DNA of 64,000 bases from Fictibacillus phosphorivorans. Its GTDB lineage: Bacteria; Bacillota; Bacilli; Bacillales; Fictibacillaceae. Position numbers and translations under genes: made by a program. The notes beneath the pieces were generated by a model. It searched no databases and was not told the DNA's origin. It was given only the letters and a program-made list of their open reading frames with translations. The stretch covers positions 670,781 to 734,780 of the forward strand of contig NZ_LRFC01000023.1 of the NCBI RefSeq assembly GCF_001619875.1. The letters are read 5' to 3'. This document shows, in pieces, positions 36,737 to 45,320 of the stretch (its first letter is position 1; each line of letters begins with the position of its first letter).

Positions 36737-37109
36737 AAAGAACTCTTGTGTTCCTGCACGGTTGAAATTTCCCTAAAAACGACTCTCAGTTGCATTGCAT
36801 ACGGTAAGCATCCAGTGGAAATGTAAATCAGTCTTAACAAATTTACAAAACCTTAATCAAAGGATTACATAAAGAGTATATTAAATGGTTTCACACAAGA
36901 ATTCAATACCCTAACGGACTATTTCAAGATTCTGACAATAGGACAACAAAACTATTTTAGTTTTACCCTTTTTTTATGCTCATAAACCATTAGACGAACA
37001 TATCCTAAAAAAGTTTCAAAAATAAAAATGTGTTTACCTGTTCACCTGCTTATGAAGGGCTCTGATTGAATATCCAAGTCGATTGCCGCCACCAGAAAAA
37101 AAGCCCAAT
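36737..37109. other. Gap upstream of yqgS with PhoP-like hexamers
   Basis: No gene or hairpin seen. On the plus strand TTTACA (36842), TTAATC (36853) and ATTACA (36864) are spaced exactly 11 nt apart, the period of PhoP boxes, but they face away from yqgS and match only in part. The rest is AT-rich. Confidence 0.4.
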
Positions 37110-37135
37110 AAAAAGAACCACAGAATGTGGCTCTT
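37110..37135 (-). terminator. Terminator of glcK
   Basis: AAGAACCACA (37113-37122) pairs with TGTGGCTCTT (37126-37135), followed on the minus strand by TTTATT. Confidence 0.78.
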
Positions 37136-37148
37136 GTCTAAAATATAT

Positions 37149-38108
37149 TTAAAGGTTGTGCTTTGCAAGCCATGCTCCGCCTATAACTCCTGCATCGTTG
37201 CCTAAAGTCGCTACTTTTAACTCAGCACCTTCTGCAACCCTCGGAAGAGCAAAGTGTTCAAATCTTTCTTGAAGTCTCTTCATGAGGGTGTTACCCGCTT
37301 TAGAAACGCCTCCACCAATTACGATCTTTCCTGGGTTGATACTGTTGGCAAGATTGGCAATCACAAGACCTAAATGGAAAGTAACTTCTTCTAGCGTTTC
37401 GATAGCGACTTGATCTCCCTTTTCTGCCGCTGCCGCAACATCTTTAGCTTGAATTTCACCGTTTTGTTCTAAAATCTTATAGAGAGAAGATGTTGTATCT
37501 TTTAATGCTTTTTCCTTTGATATTCTTGAAATTCCTGTTGCTGAAGCAATGGTTTCAATACAGCCCGTTCTGCCACAGTTACATGGAGCGCCGCCGTCTG
37601 GTATTGAAGTAATATGTCCAATTTCACCAGCCATGCCGTTCGTGCCATGCATGATATGGCCGTTTACAATGATTCCTCCACCAACTCCTGTACCGAGCGT
37701 AACCATTAGTAGGTTTCCTTCTCCATCTCCAGCACCGCGCCACATTTCACCAATTGCAGCAATATTTGCGTCGTTATCTACTGTAACAGAAAGACCGGTT
37801 GCTTTTTCAAGTTCTTCTTTTAGAGGATAATCTCTCCATCCAATATTAACAGCATGGTAGATAAACCCTGTTTTCATATCGATAAAGCCCGGGGCACCCA
37901 TGCCGATCGCTGCAAGTTTTTCTTTTGGTTCAGAAAGCTCATCTAGTTTAGATTGAAGAGATTGAGCAATATCAGATACAATGTTCTTTCCACCTTGATC
38001 AATATTCGTAGGAATCTCCCATTTTTCTACGATATGGCCGTCCAAAGTTATAAAAGCTATTTTAATTGTTGTTCCGCCTAGGTCGACGCCAACCAACCAT
38101 TTTTCCAT
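37149..38108 (-). CDS. glcK: Glucokinase, ROK family (YqgR)
   Basis: 319 residues. ATP-binding GVDLGGTTIKIAF at the N-terminus, catalytic Asp in TVDNDANIAAIGE, and the ROK zinc motif CNCGRTGCIE are present. It phosphorylates glucose to glucose-6-phosphate. It is followed upstream by yqgQ in the same operon, as in B. subtilis. Confidence 0.95.
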   Translation of the reverse strand: MEKWLVGVDLGGTTIKIAFITLDGHIVEKWEIPTNIDQGGKNIVSDIAQSLQSKLDELSEPKEKLAAIGMGAPGFIDMKTGFIYHAVNIGWRDYPLKEELEKATGLSVTVDNDANIAAIGEMWRGAGDGEGNLLMVTLGTGVGGGIIVNGHIMHGTNGMAGEIGHITSIPDGGAPCNCGRTGCIETIASATGISRISKEKALKDTTSSLYKILEQNGEIQAKDVAAAAEKGDQVAIETLEEVTFHLGLVIANLANSINPGKIVIGGGVSKAGNTLMKRLQERFEHFALPRVAEGAELKVATLGNDAGVIGGAWLAKHNL

Positions 38109-38122
38109 TTCGTCTCATCCCT

Positions 38123-38314
38123 TTAATGTAATTTATTGTGTGCTGCGCGAATAATGAGTATCGCTGTTTTGTATTCGTTTACATCAATAAGTTTTTGATT
38201 GTAAAGTTCTCTTACTTCTTCTTGTATTAATTCTAAATCAGCAATTGCATTTCCTGTATAAATAATGGTTCCAAACCTTTTAAGCAGCTGCTGAACGTCA
38301 TACATTGTCTTCAT
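38123..38314 (-). CDS. yqgQ: YqgQ, DUF910 small protein
   Basis: 63 residues, with the YqgQ pattern YDVQQLLKRFGTIIYTG. A small all-helical protein proposed to bind single-stranded nucleic acid, not proven here. The ATG at 38314 follows AAAGGTGA. It is 14 nt ahead of glcK. Confidence 0.9.
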   Translation of the reverse strand: MKTMYDVQQLLKRFGTIIYTGNAIADLELIQEEVRELYNQKLIDVNEYKTAILIIRAAHNKLH

Positions 38315-38383
38315 GATTATCACCTTTGTCATTATATCAAAAAATATAGGGTTAAATGCAAGCCTTTGCACAGAATTTATGCA

Positions 38384-38413
38384 TAAAAAAAACAGCCGAT
38401 ATTTTCAGCTGTT
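38384..38413 (-). terminator. Terminator of the SpoVAF-like gene
   Basis: AACAGC (38391-38396) pairs with GCTGTT (38408-38413) and is followed on the minus strand by eight T residues. Confidence 0.75.
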
Positions 38414-38420
38414 TGATAAA

Positions 38421-39884
38421 TTATCGATCAGGGTCTTTTGGATGCAAGACAACGGGCCTTCTATTCTTAAGCGGCATTGGGATTCTAAAGATAACGTCTC
38501 TGATGGCTTTAAAGTTAAACGGTATAAATGGCCATAGATAAGGGATATGGAAAGATTTAAAAGATACAAAGAACAGTATGGCAAGTGTTAAACCTGCAAT
38601 ATATCCTGGTACTCCTAAAAGTGCTGTAAGTGATAACATTCCAAGCCTTAACAGACGATTGGCAAGACTGAGTTCGTATGTTGGTGTGGCAAATGTACCG
38701 ATCGCAGCAATAGCTATATAGAGTACAACTTCATTTACAAACAGACCTGCTTCGATCGCAACTTGGCCGATCACGATTGCAGAGACCAAACCGAGACCAG
38801 TCGAAACAGAGGTGGGTGTATGAATGGTAGCCATCCGGAGCATATCCATACCTAGCTCGATCATTACAAATTGCAAAAATAAAGGCACAACTCCAATCTC
38901 TTCTGGCCCAATAAAAGAAAGCGAAACTGGTAGCAGCTCTTTATGTACAGAAAGTAAATACCAAAGAGGCAATAAAAAAATGGAGATCCACACAGCTAAA
39001 AAACGCACAAATCTTAAATAAGCACCTACTATTGGTTTTTGCCTATATTCTTCCGCATGCTGTAAATGATGCCAGAACGTTGTTGGAGTTATTAATACGG
39101 AAGGAGAACCGTCTACGAAAACGAGAACATGCCCCTCGAATAAATGAACTGCTGCCGTATCAGGACGTTCTGTGTACCTTACTAAGGGATAGGGGTTCAA
39201 GTGTCTCCCACATATGAATTCTTCGACTGTCTTCTCTCCCATCGGAAGCCCGTCCGTATCAATTTTCTTCAAGGAATCTTTTATTCTCTCGACAATATGC
39301 GAGTCCGCAATATCTTCAATGTAGGAAATGCAAACATCTGTTTTCGATCGCCTGCCGATACTCATATATTCCATTCTAAGCGAACGATCACGAACTCTTC
39401 TTCTAGTTAATGCTGTGTTAAAAACAATCGTTTCTACAAAACCGTCCCTCGCTCCTCTAACAACACGTTCGACATCCGGTTCTTCTGGTCCACGGACTGG
39501 ATAAGTTCTTGCATCGATCTGAAGTATTTCTGATACTCCTTCAACGATTAGAACAGTTGGGCCGCTTAATACCCAATCGATTCCTTGGTTCAGGTCGTCA
39601 GACGTTGAGATTTCTATATAAGGTAAATACGTTTTCATTAACTTTAATAAAGGGTCTGGTTCTAATTGGCCAGGTTCGAGATCTGCTAAAAGCTTCATTA
39701 AATAGTGAAGGATGTCGTCTTTAACAAATCCGTCCACCATAAATAACGCCATCCTTCTGCCTGCATATTCCAAGTCTAAGTGAATGCAATCAAAACTGAC
39801 ATCAACACCAAGCTGTTTCTTCATATAATGTACGTTTTCATCAAAGTTTGGTGAAAGAGGTTGTTTTTTTGGCAGATATGTCAT
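38421..39884 (-). CDS. Spore germination protein, GerAA family, SpoVAF-like
   Basis: 487 residues. A soluble N-terminal half (about 1-285) has the GerA-type pattern (LSPNFDENVHYMKKQLG, YPVRGPEEPDVERVVRGARDGF) and the C-terminal half has about five membrane helices. Length and N-terminus match SpoVAF (493 in B. subtilis) better than receptor A subunits, and no B or C receptor subunit genes follow it. It would form an inner spore membrane ion channel that responds to germination. The ATG at 39884 is chosen over upstream starts because of the GGAG site 10 nt before it. Confidence 0.85.
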   Translation of the reverse strand: MTYLPKKQPLSPNFDENVHYMKKQLGVDVSFDCIHLDLEYAGRRMALFMVDGFVKDDILHYLMKLLADLEPGQLEPDPLLKLMKTYLPYIEISTSDDLNQGIDWVLSGPTVLIVEGVSEILQIDARTYPVRGPEEPDVERVVRGARDGFVETIVFNTALTRRRVRDRSLRMEYMSIGRRSKTDVCISYIEDIADSHIVERIKDSLKKIDTDGLPMGEKTVEEFICGRHLNPYPLVRYTERPDTAAVHLFEGHVLVFVDGSPSVLITPTTFWHHLQHAEEYRQKPIVGAYLRFVRFLAVWISIFLLPLWYLLSVHKELLPVSLSFIGPEEIGVVPLFLQFVMIELGMDMLRMATIHTPTSVSTGLGLVSAIVIGQVAIEAGLFVNEVVLYIAIAAIGTFATPTYELSLANRLLRLGMLSLTALLGVPGYIAGLTLAILFFVSFKSFHIPYLWPFIPFNFKAIRDVIFRIPMPLKNRRPVVLHPKDPDR

Positions 39885-40047
39885 TTTTTCATCACTCCTC
39901 TGCCTATCATCCTTCACCATCTCCAACCAATTCATACCTCAACTGAAAAGAAATGCTCTTCTCTGTTAGATTGTAGATGAAAAGTAGATTTGAGTAGGTT
40001 ATAACATCTCTATTACGAATACGTGCCAGGGTATTTAGGATCTTAAC

Positions 40048-40152
40048 CCACGAGTTTTGCTCCTGAATCAACGAAAAACTAGGATCAATCCACAAGTTTT
40101 GGCTTATCATCCAAAAGTTTTTACTGTTTATCCACGAGCCTACAACTTTCTG
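40048..40152. repeat. 21-bp-period array 3, core CMAMRA-GTTTTN, five copies
   Basis: CCACGAGTTTTG, CAACGAAAAACT, CCACAAGTTTTG, CCAAAAGTTTTT and CCACGAGCCTAC begin at 40048, 40069, 40090, 40111 and 40132, exactly 21 nt apart. The second and last copies are degenerate. On the minus strand it reads as a heptapeptide repeat with W at the same step (SWINSKN, FWMISQN, LWIDPSF). It lies just downstream of the M42 peptidase terminator. Confidence 0.85.
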
Positions 40153-40218
40153 CAAATTCCGCGCGCCCACTTACCCTCAAATACCCCCTCAGAGATCCAG
40201 CAAACGTAAGACCCCAAT

Positions 40219-40248
40219 AAAAAAACCCAGCAAAAAGCTAGGATTTTT
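40219..40248 (-). terminator. Terminator of the M42 peptidase gene
   Basis: On the minus strand AAAAATCCTAGC pairs with GCTGGGTTTTT across a T-rich loop, and a T-run follows. Confidence 0.8.
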
Positions 40249-40254
40249 AAGTGC

Positions 40255-41298
40255 TTAAACAAGTGGAGATTGCAAATATACATTTATAAGATCAGCTGTT
40301 TGTTTTAATGACTTCACATGCGTACGCTCAAATGCATGAGAAGCATCAATGCCAGGCCCGATCAATCCGTGTACAATGTCAGCTCCCGAGCGGATTGCAG
40401 CAGTTGCGTCAGATCCATAATACGGATAGATATCTACCTTATACCCAATGTTGTGCTTTTCAGCTAATGCAACAAGATGTTTTCTTAAAGCGAAATGATA
40501 GGGACCGCCAGAATCTTTTGCGCAGATACTTACCGTAAATTCATCTGTTGCTTGCCCATCACCAATTGCCCCCATGTCCACTGCTAAATACTCAACAGTT
40601 TCTTTTGGTATGTTAGAATTACCGCCAAACCCGATTTCTTCATTATTACTGATCAGGAAATGTGTCGTGTAAGGTATTGTAATAGAAGATTGCTTAATCT
40701 GTTTAATGATGTGCATTAGAATCGCTACACTTGCCTTGTCGTCAAGGTGGCGAGACTTTACAAACCCGCTGTCAGACTCTTCAAACCTTGGCGCAAAAGA
40801 AATAAAATCACCTACAGAGATCCCCGCATCTTCAACATCTTTTTTGGAATGAAATTCTTGATCGACTCTAACCACCATGTTCTTTTCATCACGCTTTAAT
40901 TCGTTCATCCCTTTATAAACATGTGCTGCTGTTTGATGCATCATAACAGTCCCGGTGTACATTTTTCCAGAGTTCGTATGGATTGTACAATATTCGCCTT
41001 CAATCGTATTCCAATAAAAACCACCGATTAAATCTAGTTTCAATCGACCATCATTTTTAATTTCTTTAACCATAGCACCGAGAGTATCTACATGTGCAGT
41101 CAATAGCCGGTGTTTTGAATCATCCTCACCTTTAATGGTCGCAATCACAGCGCCTTTATTGTTCATCGTGAAGGATACATTGTTTTCTTCAAGAAATGAT
41201 TTCATATAGTTGATTGCAGCTTCTGTGTTTCCTGAAGGACTTGGAATATGTACGAGATCTTTAATAAAACCCACAATTTCACTTGTTTGAATTTCCAT
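40255..41298 (-). CDS. M42-family metallopeptidase (tetrahedral aminopeptidase type)
   Basis: 347 residues. M42 metal-site motifs: LLTAHVDTLG, RHLDDKASVAIL, SNNEEIGFGG and VDMGAIGDG, with a distal GPGIDASHAFERTH. These are usually cobalt or zinc aminopeptidases that form a 12-subunit tetrahedron and degrade peptides. A GAGGAG site precedes the ATG. No clear partner gene nearby. Confidence 0.9.
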   Translation of the reverse strand: MEIQTSEIVGFIKDLVHIPSPSGNTEAAINYMKSFLEENNVSFTMNNKGAVIATIKGEDDSKHRLLTAHVDTLGAMVKEIKNDGRLKLDLIGGFYWNTIEGEYCTIHTNSGKMYTGTVMMHQTAAHVYKGMNELKRDEKNMVVRVDQEFHSKKDVEDAGISVGDFISFAPRFEESDSGFVKSRHLDDKASVAILMHIIKQIKQSSITIPYTTHFLISNNEEIGFGGNSNIPKETVEYLAVDMGAIGDGQATDEFTVSICAKDSGGPYHFALRKHLVALAEKHNIGYKVDIYPYYGSDATAAIRSGADIVHGLIGPGIDASHAFERTHVKSLKQTADLINVYLQSPLV

Positions 41299-41413
41299 TA
41301 CCTTACTCCTCTCATTTCAAGCGATTCTCTGTTTTTTGCAACTCCAGTCTTCTATTTTTTTAACCTGTGCATAGAATTTAGGAACAAGTTTGTCCTTTAG
41401 GAGGCTGAACGTT

Positions 41414-42277
41414 ATGAAGTGGAAAATTTCAATCTATCTGCTGATTATTATACTTGTAATAGGAATCATCTACCAGCCGTTTATTAAAAAAGAAGCTCGT
41501 GAAAGTATTACTTTCTTTCCTTTGGACAGCTCATTTTCCTTTTCAAAGGCTATAACTGATCTTTCTTTTGTAAATGGTACACCTTCAAGCTATGAATTGC
41601 TTTGGAAAGTAAATTCCGAGACTTCTGAACGGGTCTATCTGCGTCAGGACATCGCAATGATCTTTGAAAATGGAAAATTAAATAACAAAATGACTGAATG
41701 GAAAACATCTGCAAAATCAATTGATTTGGAAAAAGACATTAATAGTAGTAATGCTGCACTTTGGGAGGCCATCTCCTATCATCAAGGAGAAATTCACGTA
41801 GATGAAGAAAAGTATCGCTCTGTTCAGCAGATGAGCAATGATTATTTGTATACAAGTGTCATCGGCCAAGCTTTCGCTGGATTCAAAGCCCCCAATAACG
41901 CGCTGGAGAGAAGATCAAAAAATGCATTAGATGAAAAAACGAATCAGTATCTTCAAAGAATACTTACACAAGCAGCAAATTATTATCAGATCGATTTAAA
42001 TAACTATAACGTGATATCTTTAGAATCATTAACAGATTACAACGCAAAACCCCTCCCTGGTTTTACTCAAGCAAAGAGCCAAGAGATAATAGGAAAACTT
42101 TGGGAAGGATTATACAAAAACTACTTTCTAGGCATCACGACAAAGAATGGACAAAAAGTAAGTCCGATCGGAAGTTCTATGCCATTCATTTTAATCAGCA
42201 AAGACAAAAAGTATTTATTCGTGCTGCTTCAAACCGCTAATGGAGAGAATATCCAGCTGATTCAATACATCTCTTAA
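41414..42277 (+). CDS. Hypothetical single-pass membrane protein, 287 residues
   Basis: An N-terminal membrane helix (about residues 5-22) is followed by a soluble, probably extracytoplasmic domain of about 260 residues. I do not recognise the family. AGGAGG 8 nt before the ATG supports the start. Its 3' end overlaps the convergent HAD gene by 41 nt. No cysteine, lipobox or repeat was noticed. Confidence 0.72.
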   Translation: MKWKISIYLLIIILVIGIIYQPFIKKEARESITFFPLDSSFSFSKAITDLSFVNGTPSSYELLWKVNSETSERVYLRQDIAMIFENGKLNNKMTEWKTSAKSIDLEKDINSSNAALWEAISYHQGEIHVDEEKYRSVQQMSNDYLYTSVIGQAFAGFKAPNNALERRSKNALDEKTNQYLQRILTQAANYYQIDLNNYNVISLESLTDYNAKPLPGFTQAKSQEIIGKLWEGLYKNYFLGITTKNGQKVSPIGSSMPFILISKDKKYLFVLLQTANGENIQLIQYIS

Positions 42278-42986
42278 TGATTTCAATCAATTCACTGCCT
42301 GATGAGCAATTAAAATGGCAGTAAGTATCAACTTCTGCAGGCTGCTTGAGAGGGTTCCACCATATTGCTGTCCAACCAGCTTGTACTGCAGGCACAATGT
42401 CTAACTCAAATGCATCTCCAACATAATGATAGACTTCAGCATTTGTAGAATTCTTAACCAGATGAAAAATGCCTGGGTCAGGTTTTGCAATATTCAATTC
42501 TGATGATATATAAATTTCGGTCTCTGGAATATGTATTTTTAAATTTTTTATTTTTTCTCTTTGAATCAACGAATCACCATTTGAAATGATACCAAATATG
42601 ATTCCCAGCTGATCAAGTTGATGAACGATTTCTTTTATCCATACAAATGGTTCCGCTTTAAGAGGAACACTTTTTTCAAAAACGTTTTGATAGTGCTGAA
42701 CCTGCTCAGCACATATGTTCCTTAAACCTATAGCTTCAAACGATGAAAGCAGCCGTCTTTTTTGATATTCTTGACGGGATATCAATTCCTTTTCATAAAG
42801 TGGCCAATACAAATCACAATATCCCTTATAATAAACGAACCATTTATCTTCTAACGGCTTATTTTCCGGTATGTTATTCGTAATTGTATGAAAGGCAAAC
42901 AAAGAAGCCTTCTTAAAGGAGGCTTCATAATCGAACATTGTATTATCTAGATCAAAAAAGAAAGCAGCTTTTTTAACAGATTGCAT
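42237..42986 (-). CDS. HAD-superfamily phosphatase (YjjG-like)
   Basis: 249 residues. HAD motif I FFDLDNTMFD, motif II IISNGDS, Lys of ELNIAKPDPGIF and motif IV YVGDAFELDIV are complete. Similar to nucleotide 5'-phosphatases; the substrate is unknown. It begins 2 nt after the stop of the 58-residue gene upstream and has no good ribosome site of its own, so it is probably translated by coupling. Confidence 0.85.
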   Translation of the reverse strand: MQSVKKAAFFFDLDNTMFDYEASFKKASLFAFHTITNNIPENKPLEDKWFVYYKGYCDLYWPLYEKELISRQEYQKRRLLSSFEAIGLRNICAEQVQHYQNVFEKSVPLKAEPFVWIKEIVHQLDQLGIIFGIISNGDSLIQREKIKNLKIHIPETEIYISSELNIAKPDPGIFHLVKNSTNAEVYHYVGDAFELDIVPAVQAGWTAIWWNPLKQPAEVDTYCHFNCSSGSELIEIIKRCIESAGYSLH

Positions 42987-42988
42987 AA

Positions 42989-43165
42989 CTAAATAAGTTC
43001 GTCCATCATTTTAGAGCGCAATCCGGGAAAAGACATGGCGCTTCCGACTAAGAATCTGCGGATTAACGGTTGACCAAGAGCCATATTCATCATGCGATAT
43101 CTCATTCTGTAGCCAAGCATAATAGCAAGGAATATCAAAAAACTTTTAATCACAAACCCTTTCAT
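42989..43165 (-). CDS. Small membrane protein, 58 residues, unrecognised
   Basis: A perfect AAGGAGG site is 8 nt before the ATG at 43165. The protein begins MKGFVIKSFLIFLAIMLGYR, with one hydrophobic segment, then a basic, Met-rich tail (RMRYRMMNMALGQPLIRRF) with no further helix of note. The stop is 2 nt before the HAD gene. I do not recognise the family. Short length makes it easy to miss, but its translation signals are better than those of its neighbour. Confidence 0.75.
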   Translation of the reverse strand: MKGFVIKSFLIFLAIMLGYRMRYRMMNMALGQPLIRRFLVGSAMSFPGLRSKMMDELI

Positions 43166-43257
43166 ATAAAAAACCTCCTTGCTACTACTTTCTGTCTTAT
43201 TTTCGCATTTTATGCGTCATTGAATTTGACAATATGCCGCTGTTTTTTTTCGAACCT

Positions 43258-43863
43258 TCATGAATCCGTTAATTTCAAAAGCTCTTCTTTTGTGTTCACA
43301 TTGTTAAAAAAGTACTCTTCATCTTCGCAAATTTCTACATAATGGGTGTTTTTACGTTTCAGCAAACTTAAGACCTTGTATACATGATCCGTTAAACAAG
43401 TTTCTATATCAGGCAGACAAGTTCGCTTATATATACCGTTAAGGGGATATACTCTCCCTTTCCGAATAGGAACAACACACTCATAATCTGGATGGTTCAT
43501 CGCAATTGTCAGCCATTTTTTATACATACTGCTGCTCATTCTCGGCATGTCACAAGGTGAGACCAAGTAATAATCCGCTTTTTTTGTTATCATCGCACTG
43601 TAGATACCTGCTAAGGGACCCTTTCCTTTAAAAGAATCGCTATCTGAAATGAGTTTAGCTCCATATGTATTGCATGAATGTAGTGCTTCTATCCATTCTT
43701 CCCGTACTACAGCTAAAAGGCTATCTGAAAAAGGCGCGATCGGATCAAACGAATGCTCAAAAAAAGTCTTGCTATTCCATTTAGCAAACATTTTCGGGCT
43801 TCCAAACCGCCGAGATTCACCCCCTGCTAAAACAACGCCTACACAAGTCATTTGTTTATCCAT
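43258..43863 (-). CDS. mobA: MobA-like molybdenum cofactor guanylyltransferase
   Basis: 201 residues. The nucleotide-binding N-terminus VGVVLAGGESRRFG and the metal motif SPCDMPRMSS are MobA-like. MobA makes molybdopterin guanine dinucleotide, but the same family also covers other cofactor nucleotidyltransferases, and no other Mo-cofactor genes are near. The start at 43863 has GGGAG 10 nt before; an ATG at 43851 overlaps the DUF92 stop as ATGA and is the alternative. Confidence 0.78.
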   Translation of the reverse strand: MDKQMTCVGVVLAGGESRRFGSPKMFAKWNSKTFFEHSFDPIAPFSDSLLAVVREEWIEALHSCNTYGAKLISDSDSFKGKGPLAGIYSAMITKKADYYLVSPCDMPRMSSSMYKKWLTIAMNHPDYECVVPIRKGRVYPLNGIYKRTCLPDIETCLTDHVYKVLSLLKRKNTHYVEICEDEEYFFNNVNTKEELLKLTDS

Positions 43864-44633
43864 AAATACAGCACTCCCGCAATCATTCCACCGATTAAAG
43901 TTGAAGTAAAATTCACAACGTTGTTTGATACCCAAAAAACTCCATATATTCTTGCTGTTTTAACTCCACAATGTACGCGGCTCTCGGTTTCCTTCTTACA
44001 CTTTGAGCAAATGAACTTTTGTTCAAACCAGGCTCCAAAGACCGTGTCAGCTAGGTTGCCAACGAAGCCAGAGACAGCAACACATAATGCAACAAGAAAG
44101 GATGTGTCAAAAAGAAGATAAAAACAAAATCCAATTAAAAATGCACCAGCAAAAGCGGCAAAAGTACCTAAAGGTGAAATCGCTCCAGATAGCCCACGAT
44201 CTACTGTCTTCCACATTTTTATATGGAAAGGTTTCTTCTTTGATAAAACACCGATTTCCGATGCCCATGTATCAGCAGTGGCTGTCGCAAAAGCTGCAGT
44301 GAACAGTATCAGCCAAACCGGGTCTGGAACTGCAATGTGACATGCTGCAGCAAGGAGAGCAGCACCCCCATTAGCAAGAACTTGTCCGGCTGACCTTCCC
44401 TTCTTTTCCTCTATATGAAATGCTTTTTCGTCTCGCTTTAAATCTCTTTTCCACTTAGTTAATAAGGTAGAAGTGATAAAAAACATGCCTAAAATTACTA
44501 GCCCTTGCCAGTTAAAAGCTAAAAAAATGATTAAACCCATCAAGAAAGCTGTTACACTTGCCAAAATCGTAAGCCATTTAAGTCGTGCAGATAATAAAGA
44601 GAGTAAAGCAATGCCTCCGATAATGATTTCCAT
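43848..44633 (-). CDS. DUF92 integral membrane protein
   Basis: 261 residues, six to seven membrane helices. DUF92 stretches: GGAALLAAACH, FATATADTWASEIG, GLSGAISPLGTFAAFAGA and GNLADTVFGAWFEQ, with a Cys pair ICSKCKKE. Plant relatives are phytyl-phosphate kinases and yeast/human relatives are TMEM19-like; the bacterial role is open. The start overlaps the yqgN stop (TAATG) and the end overlaps the MobA-like gene. Confidence 0.86.
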   Translation of the reverse strand: MEIIIGGIALLSLLSARLKWLTILASVTAFLMGLIIFLAFNWQGLVILGMFFITSTLLTKWKRDLKRDEKAFHIEEKKGRSAGQVLANGGAALLAAACHIAVPDPVWLILFTAAFATATADTWASEIGVLSKKKPFHIKMWKTVDRGLSGAISPLGTFAAFAGAFLIGFCFYLLFDTSFLVALCVAVSGFVGNLADTVFGAWFEQKFICSKCKKETESRVHCGVKTARIYGVFWVSNNVVNFTSTLIGGMIAGVLYLWINK

Positions 44634-45190
44634 TAAATAAAACGTCCATCTTCCGTAATAATTTGGTCAACTGGAATATCAAATTCTTCATGCGGAAGTT
44701 TATCTGTCGTTTGAAAGGTGTAAGCAAGTGAAATCTTCTGACCGCTATACGCATATAAGTAACGATCATAATAACCGCCGCCATATCCGATCCTATATCC
44801 TGTCTTATCAAACACGAGTCCAGGAACGATGATTAAGTCTATTTGTTCTGAAGGAATAAGAGGAGTCTCATCCTTTTTGGGTTCATATAAATCCATATAG
44901 ACATTTTCAAGCTGTTCATATGAACGTATTTCTCTAAACTCCATTTGTTTATCTGCAGAATAACACTTAGGAACACCGACTTTCTTTCCTTCTTCCCAAG
45001 CCCTCTTGATAATATTTGCCGTATCTAATTCGAATTTTCTTGATACAGTAATTCCGATACTTTGTGCTTTTCTCCATTCTGTTGTATCAAATAGTTGATT
45101 AGAGATCGCTTTACTTTTGGTAATCCGATCTTCCTCACTTGTATGGAGCAATTCTTGTTTAATCTTTTTTCGCCATTCAGATTTGTTCAT
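44633..45190 (-). CDS. yqgN: 5-formyltetrahydrofolate cyclo-ligase (YqgN)
   Basis: 185 residues. Family features: N-terminal KSEWRKKIKQEL, and the substrate/ATP loop VPGLVFDKTGYRIGYGGGYYDRYL with the glycine-rich signature. It turns 5-formyl-THF back into 5,10-methenyl-THF, linking folate metabolism with the glycine cleavage system coded 22 kb away. Confidence 0.94.
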   Translation of the reverse strand: MNKSEWRKKIKQELLHTSEEDRITKSKAISNQLFDTTEWRKAQSIGITVSRKFELDTANIIKRAWEEGKKVGVPKCYSADKQMEFREIRSYEQLENVYMDLYEPKKDETPLIPSEQIDLIIVPGLVFDKTGYRIGYGGGYYDRYLYAYSGQKISLAYTFQTTDKLPHEEFDIPVDQIITEDGRFI

Positions 45191-45268
45191 CTAAAAAACA
45201 CCTCTATGTAAAGTGATGTATTTATCATATCACGCAGCTATCTATGGATAGAAATTTTTTTGAGAATG

Positions 45269-45311
45269 AAAAAACGCCTGATCCCTCATTTGCATGGGTC
45301 TCAGGCGTTTC
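45269..45311 (-). terminator. Terminator of rpmG
   Basis: AAACGCCTGA and TCAGGCGTTT form the stem around an imperfect loop. On the minus strand it is followed by TTTTTT. Confidence 0.85.
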
Positions 45312-45320
45312 TATGTGAAA

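Noticed and set aside
39907..40170. 87-residue open frame with spaced Trp residues
   Set aside because: No ribosome site; a by-product of the 21-bp array, which cannot create stops at period 21 once open.
43070..43342. 90-residue plus-strand open frame
   Set aside because: It lies opposite the 58-residue gene and the MobA-like gene, and has no ribosome site.
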